The notes beneath the pieces were generated by a model, which worked only from the letters and a program-made list of their open reading frames with translations, ran no database searches and was not told the origin of the DNA. Positions 45,501 to 51,500 of a DNA stretch of 64,000 bases are shown here, piece after piece; the stretch's first letter is position 1; each line of letters opens with the position of its first letter. The stretch covers positions 88,276 through 152,275 of the forward strand of contig CAUYUJ010019604.1 of assembly GCA_963575745.1 (NCBI GenBank). Direction: 5' to 3'. The stretch is from Prorocentrum cordatum. Lineage: Eukaryota; Sar; Dinophyceae; Prorocentrales; Prorocentraceae. Both the position numbers and the translations under genes were made by a program.

Positions 45501-48500
45501 TGCAGCGGGGCACCGCATCGAGCTCAGGGGGTAACCCTATCGCTCCACGCGGAGGGCAACCCCCGCTAGAGGGCGGCGATGACCAGGACGTTGACATGGT
45601 TGACATCACGGTAGGGACACTACGTTTCAATCGTGCCTTTCCGATGATCCAGCGCCCAGCCTGCACTCTTCCTCCAGACGGACCAATCATTCGACCCACT
45701 GTTGGAGCTGCGTTCGATACTCAGCTACCGTGGGCAGGCCCTAATAAGTTCCCGATAGCTTTTACTCAGGCACCAGAGGGCTCTGGCGTTTGCTTCCTTG
45801 AATGCTCACGCAAAGACCTTCGTAACGCCGTCGAGATGGATGTTGAGATTTCGATGCAAAATTTGTTGCAGGAGACGACACTCCCTTGGGTTTCATTCTT
45901 TGCTGTTCTGCATTCGTATGTAGCCAAGGCTTGCCTCGACCAGGATATGAGTGACCAATTGGAGAGCATCGTTCAACACTTCAACTGGCTTCGCACCGAG
46001 GCTCTCGGCCGTGCAGCGGGAGACCGCAGCATAGCAGCGGGAGACCGCAGCGAGCCACCGTTGATGCCATCTCTTGAGTGCCTCTCACACGCCGCCACGT
46101 CCTTGTGGAAAGGACTCCAAGGTGCATGGCCTACAGTTGGATCCACCGCCATTGGTGGATGGGTGAGCTCTTCTCTTGACGACACATATAACATGTACAA
46201 AAAGGAGCATCGCCCATTAGGTCTAGACAGCCTTGACACGCCCAACCACGGACATAATTTTGGTGTCCAGCGGCCCTCTTCTGGATTGACACACGGAAAA
46301 GCTCTTCCACACAAGAGCGACTGCGCAGGTTCGGTTGGCTCGTTCGTGGAAAACAGCTACAACTCGTTCATCGACATCCCCGCTCGAGACCTCAACAGTG
46401 ACATGAGAACGGCTTCGCCTAAACACCATGTCCAGTACATAGGAGGGGGCAGTTGTCGTTTGGACCCGCCGTGCGGATCTGGGGGCCACTTGTCTCGCCC
46501 CATTGCCATCGCTAGCCTCACCGACACAGGTAGCCATCGATACGCAGCGGGAAACCGCAGCGGTGATGACCCCTGGCGTGAGGATCTTGAGGCGAACGAG
46601 AGTCCCGTTCGTACTAGTGGTTGGGCCCCGGGACACCAAAGGCGAAACATCTTCGGATGCCCATCACACAACCAACAGATTTTTCCTTTGTTGGCTTCCG
46701 ACCCTTTGTTGGTTTGTGCCGACTCTACATCCCGCGGTGACAGTACTAACGATTTCATTGACTTCGATCACGCTAAGCATCACACGTGGACCAACGCTTC
46801 CGTGCTCAAATGCTTCGCGGATGAGAATGGCTGGATGCAGATCGCCACAGAGGATCTTGGATTATCCATTAACCATGCCCTTGGACCTACAGGCACTGCC
46901 ACCCCATTCTTCTACATCTTCACCGACTCGGGACCTATGATGGGAAAAGCCAGCAAGAATTACCATACGCCTGAAGAGGCCATCGACATGCTGTGCAGTT
47001 ATGATTGTATTCGCCAAGTTGGACAACCCTTCTCAACGCTACTCGTCCCAACCCCAGTGCATCAAGAGTACATGGGAGGAGCCACTCTCGCTACTCTAGC
47101 TTCCGCGGCTCGGGACTGTATCCTGGACTGGTTCTACTCCTACATTCCAGGATTCTGGGATGATCACGTCGTGCAGCCAGGCACGGATCTTCCTCAGCGC
47201 CCCGAGGGTTCGTCCGATGAAGACTACAAAGACCTGAGCCTTGTCCCAGAGCTTCAGCGCCTGGACCAGCGCGCATCGGAGAGGAAACGAATCATCATCA
47301 CCAACGCTGAAAAAGGCACCACCATTGATGGTATTGATTCTTCACTCTGGAGTCTCCATCGTGATATCCTCGAAAGAATCGCCACGCTCAGAGAGATGCG
47401 CGCCCAGAATATGGACACCGCTCAAAGAAAACGCTACTTCGACATGGATGAAGCCCTATGGGACACTTGGGCCGACCTTGATGCTCATTACAAACAATTG
47501 TGGTATGAGCGTGGTGCCACTGCCACTTTCTGGTGGAACAACAATGACATCACGTTCCCAGACTACAATCAGAAAAGCGTCGATGCCCAAAGAGTGGACC
47601 TGGGTTGGGAGAGACGGGACCACCGTGCGTACCAACGCAAGTGGGAAGCACAAGAAGGATGCCTGCTCGAGATGATGCCGCATATCACTATCGGCCTTGA
47701 TAGATTTTGCGACGTTGCGAACTGGTATAAACATCCTCACGTCATTGGCCCTGGCACGGCCAAAGATTGGGGCTTACCTCACCACTTCGACACCATCTCG
47801 AAAGATATGTGCATCCTTATGCAGACACGTGGTATTTCCGTGATCAACAACTCGGCATGGACACAAGCTATGGATCGCACCAAGGATGATGGATGGCACT
47901 GCCAGAAGACAGGTGCGAATTGGGCTCGCTTCGCTGCGCAATGGGTCACCTTTGCAACACTCAAGAACCTTTACGGCGTAATGAACTCTAAGCCAAGTCA
48001 GTTCTACGCTTTCAAACAGCCCGCAGTGAAGCCGCTTAATGAGCCACAATCTCATAGTTTGTCCCACATGTTGCTGATCGCGTGGCACCATCGTCAAGTA
48101 CACATCCAGAGTCTATACGATCACGTTTCAGCATCAAACGTTGATCGTGCGAAGACCAATGAGTTGATGTGCATGCGTGCCGCTCATAACCTCTGCAATT
48201 GGACCAAGCAGCGGGACACCGCAGCTGTGCAACGGGAAACCGTTGCTACAGCCGCCGCCCCGCCTACCGTCGCTCCCGAGATCGCCAAAATGATCACAGC
48301 ACATCTTAAGCGATCTGGTATGAAAAACGAAGACGAGACATCCACGCGCGCAACCACGGCCTTTGCTTCCAACGCAGAATCTATTCAGCAGCGTGAGGAC
48401 CTTGGGATGCGCGCCGTTCTGAACCAAGAAGGTGACATTACCTTCTTGCCAGTCACAGAGGACACGACGGCTGACCCGACATATGCATTAGTGATGACTC

Positions 48501-51500
48501 AGGACGATTATGTCATGGCCGATCATGTTTCTCAGATGTCCAAATTATACCGAGGCCTTCTCCAGGACACTCGTAATAAATCGCTTGGACCAGACCGTAA
48601 CTCTTGGATCACTGGCTACATGGAATGCACATCCGAGACCTCCTGGCGCGAGAGACACGCACGACTGTGTGCCGCCATTTACGCCGGCCTTTACCTGCTC
48701 GACCCTGACCTTATGAAGAACGGTAAAGGCGATGCCCGGCACCTCCGATTGGCGGAAGAAATGGCTCTCAACCCGGAGGCCCAGCAGTGGATGGACAACC
48801 ACCCGATGACGACCGCTGAGTCCGAGGACGATGACACGGTCTTGCAACGGGAAACCGTAGCCGAAGAGACATCGTCCAAGTACGAAGTTTTGACACCACA
48901 GCGGGCATGCTACTTCTCCGGGGTCAAGAAGCGTACAGATGACATGGACAGATGGAAGACCCCACGAGAGTTAGCATTGATTGATCCCGATCATCCAAAT
49001 GCCATTGTCATTTTTGATGTCGATCCACTGCTTCGCAGAACAATCCCGGACAATGTCCCCGAGAACGACCCGCGGCGCCTGACCAATGAACAGGACATTC
49101 ACGTGCTCAAATACGCCGACGATCTCGTCGGCAGCCGCTGGTTCGAGGGAGCATATGAGTGGATCGCCTTGCCCCCATGGCGAGATTGCCCATACGGCCC
49201 ACCTCTTCCTGATGGATGCGACTTCGGACGCTGGGAGTTTAGCAAGTTTCTCATGACGATACTCCGTCACACAAGTGGAGTGACCAACGCATATCACGAT
49301 CGGCGTCTGAACATCGATTTTTCCAAGACATCCACCTTTCGAGAGTGTGCGATGAATTGCTGGCAGCGCAGCCAGCAAGAATACTACCACAAAAAGAAGG
49401 AGAAATGGGAATACCGCAAGACACCCACGAACGAGGCCGTCCTAGCGTGTTGGGAAACTGAGCGTGACAATGGTGACTACATCGACTTGGCCGATTACTA
49501 TTGTTACATGGCCATTCGTATGCTGCAATACCATGCAGATGGAAAGTCGCGCACAGAAGTGTTTGCACCCGTCGGCTCTGACCTCAATCCACTTACGTTT
49601 CCGTTCGGCCGCATCTTGGCCATACGAAGCACAGGTGGGCAGTCCGAGGTGCACCCATATTCCACAGCCCACAACATGGGTTGGGAGGAGTTGTCTGTTC
49701 ATGACACTCCATATCTCTGGCACGCAACCGAGCTGTCTTCAGTGCGGAGCATTACCGAAGGCTCACCAAGGTCTAACCCAGGCATAATCAAAGGATTCGA
49801 CAAGCGAGACCACAAGCATGGGGCAACCCGTGCCGAGGTCTTTGCCTCCGCTCATCCTTTCTCTCACTCGTGCGGCCAGAACCCCTACACCACCATACCG
49901 CCGTACGTCTTTCATTCCGCTAAGAAACAGTGTGAATTTCAGATTGACCATCAGAAATGCGCTACGGCTGGCATCACTTGGTGGAAGGGTAAACAGGGCG
50001 CGATAATGGCAGAACGCGACATCCCAGTACATTGTCTTATTCGTTGCAGGAACATCGCTACCGGCAAAATAATCTGGGGGCGCCCAGACGACGACGACCT
50101 GGCCAGACCTCCTCGTGATTCTGAGCCACGGTCCAAGTATGAGCGCTCCACAGTTTCGTGGCCATGGCAAGTGTATGGCCATGGCAATAACCCGTGGGGC
50201 GATGCGCAGCGGGTAACCGCAGCTGCACCTCCAACCCCACCTAAGCCGTCTGCTCCGACTGTGCACAAGCCCAGACCCCTGGCTCGAGGCAACGATGTGC
50301 CAAAGAAGCCTCCACCGCCTCCGCCTCCGCCTCCGACTCCACTCCAGCCAGGCCAGCCTGGGCAACGTGCTCCCAAGACACCCCAGAGGAAGGCCCCGCC
50401 ACCAGAAGGCGTCGGCAGACCTCCTCCAGGAGAGTTACCGCCGCCGATCGCTCCCAACGTGTATCCTGGCCAGGTCGTGGGCGACAACAGGGTTCCACCA
50501 CCGCCACCACGGCATGCGCCGCCACCAGTGGGAGCTGTACCTGGACAAGGTATTGCCAAGGCTTCGCCGCCTGTTCCGCCGCTCCCCCCAGGACCTCCAC
50601 CGGCACACACTCCCATCGCTTCGGCCCCCCCGCACGTGCAGCGAGAGATCGCAGCAGAGCAGCGGGAGACCGCCGCGCCGAGAGATACAGCCGTGGAAGA
50701 AGTCTCCGAGGGAGTTGAGGGCCTCACGTTAGACCCACACAACGCGGCCGCGGCTGCTGCCCAGAAGGCCACCGAGAGGGAAGCCGCCCTTGCTAAGTCC
50801 GAGGCCGCGCTGCTGAGGACACAGAGTAGACTCGCTGATGCAATCAATGCCTTAACAGCGGCTAGAAAGGCCGTCGGGTTGGTTAACATCCGCCCTGTGG
50901 CACCTCCGATCCGAGCACATCGTGACGAGTCTGGCGACACATCCGCCCCTGACGTCTCTATACCAACTGTTATGCAGCGGGAAACCGCAGCTTCGCAGTT
51001 GACAACAGACCAGGAGCGCGAGCGTAATCGTCAGATTCACGAGCGTTACGACCAATGGTTTCTACAGGCTGCCACTGAGGGCCGCGTTAGCCACATCACG
51101 TCAGCCTGGCCGCCCATGGGTCCCCACGAGACCTATCGGATTGGAGACTACGTTCAAACAAGACAAGCTTGCTACTTTTACTCTCACCCGCCATCGAAAC
51201 ACTCAGATGGTTCCTGGGTTGGCGAGCGCGTTAGCCCTCATGAAGGCGAACCAATGGGATCCCTATTCGGACCCATTCGCGAGGTAGGCCAGTTCATGGG
51301 ATACGTGACCGTGAAAATCGGAGATCACTGGATGAACGTTTGGGATGGCACGAAGGGCATGCTGGCGGGCAACACGCTTGCCCGCGTTGTACCTTGCCCA
51401 GACTTTGACGCCAACTCACTCCCAGATGACCTTCGCTTCGGTCCCCCAGTTAACTTTCCACCCCGTCATGCGATCATGACGCCGACCAGTGACGTCAGGG

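Noticed and set aside
49816-49833. GCATGGG-GCAA-CCCGTGC, which also folds as a GNNA hairpin of the same length
   Set aside because: It lies in the middle of a domain-like segment (HGATRAEVF) and its arms differ from the family at several positions; probably coincidence.
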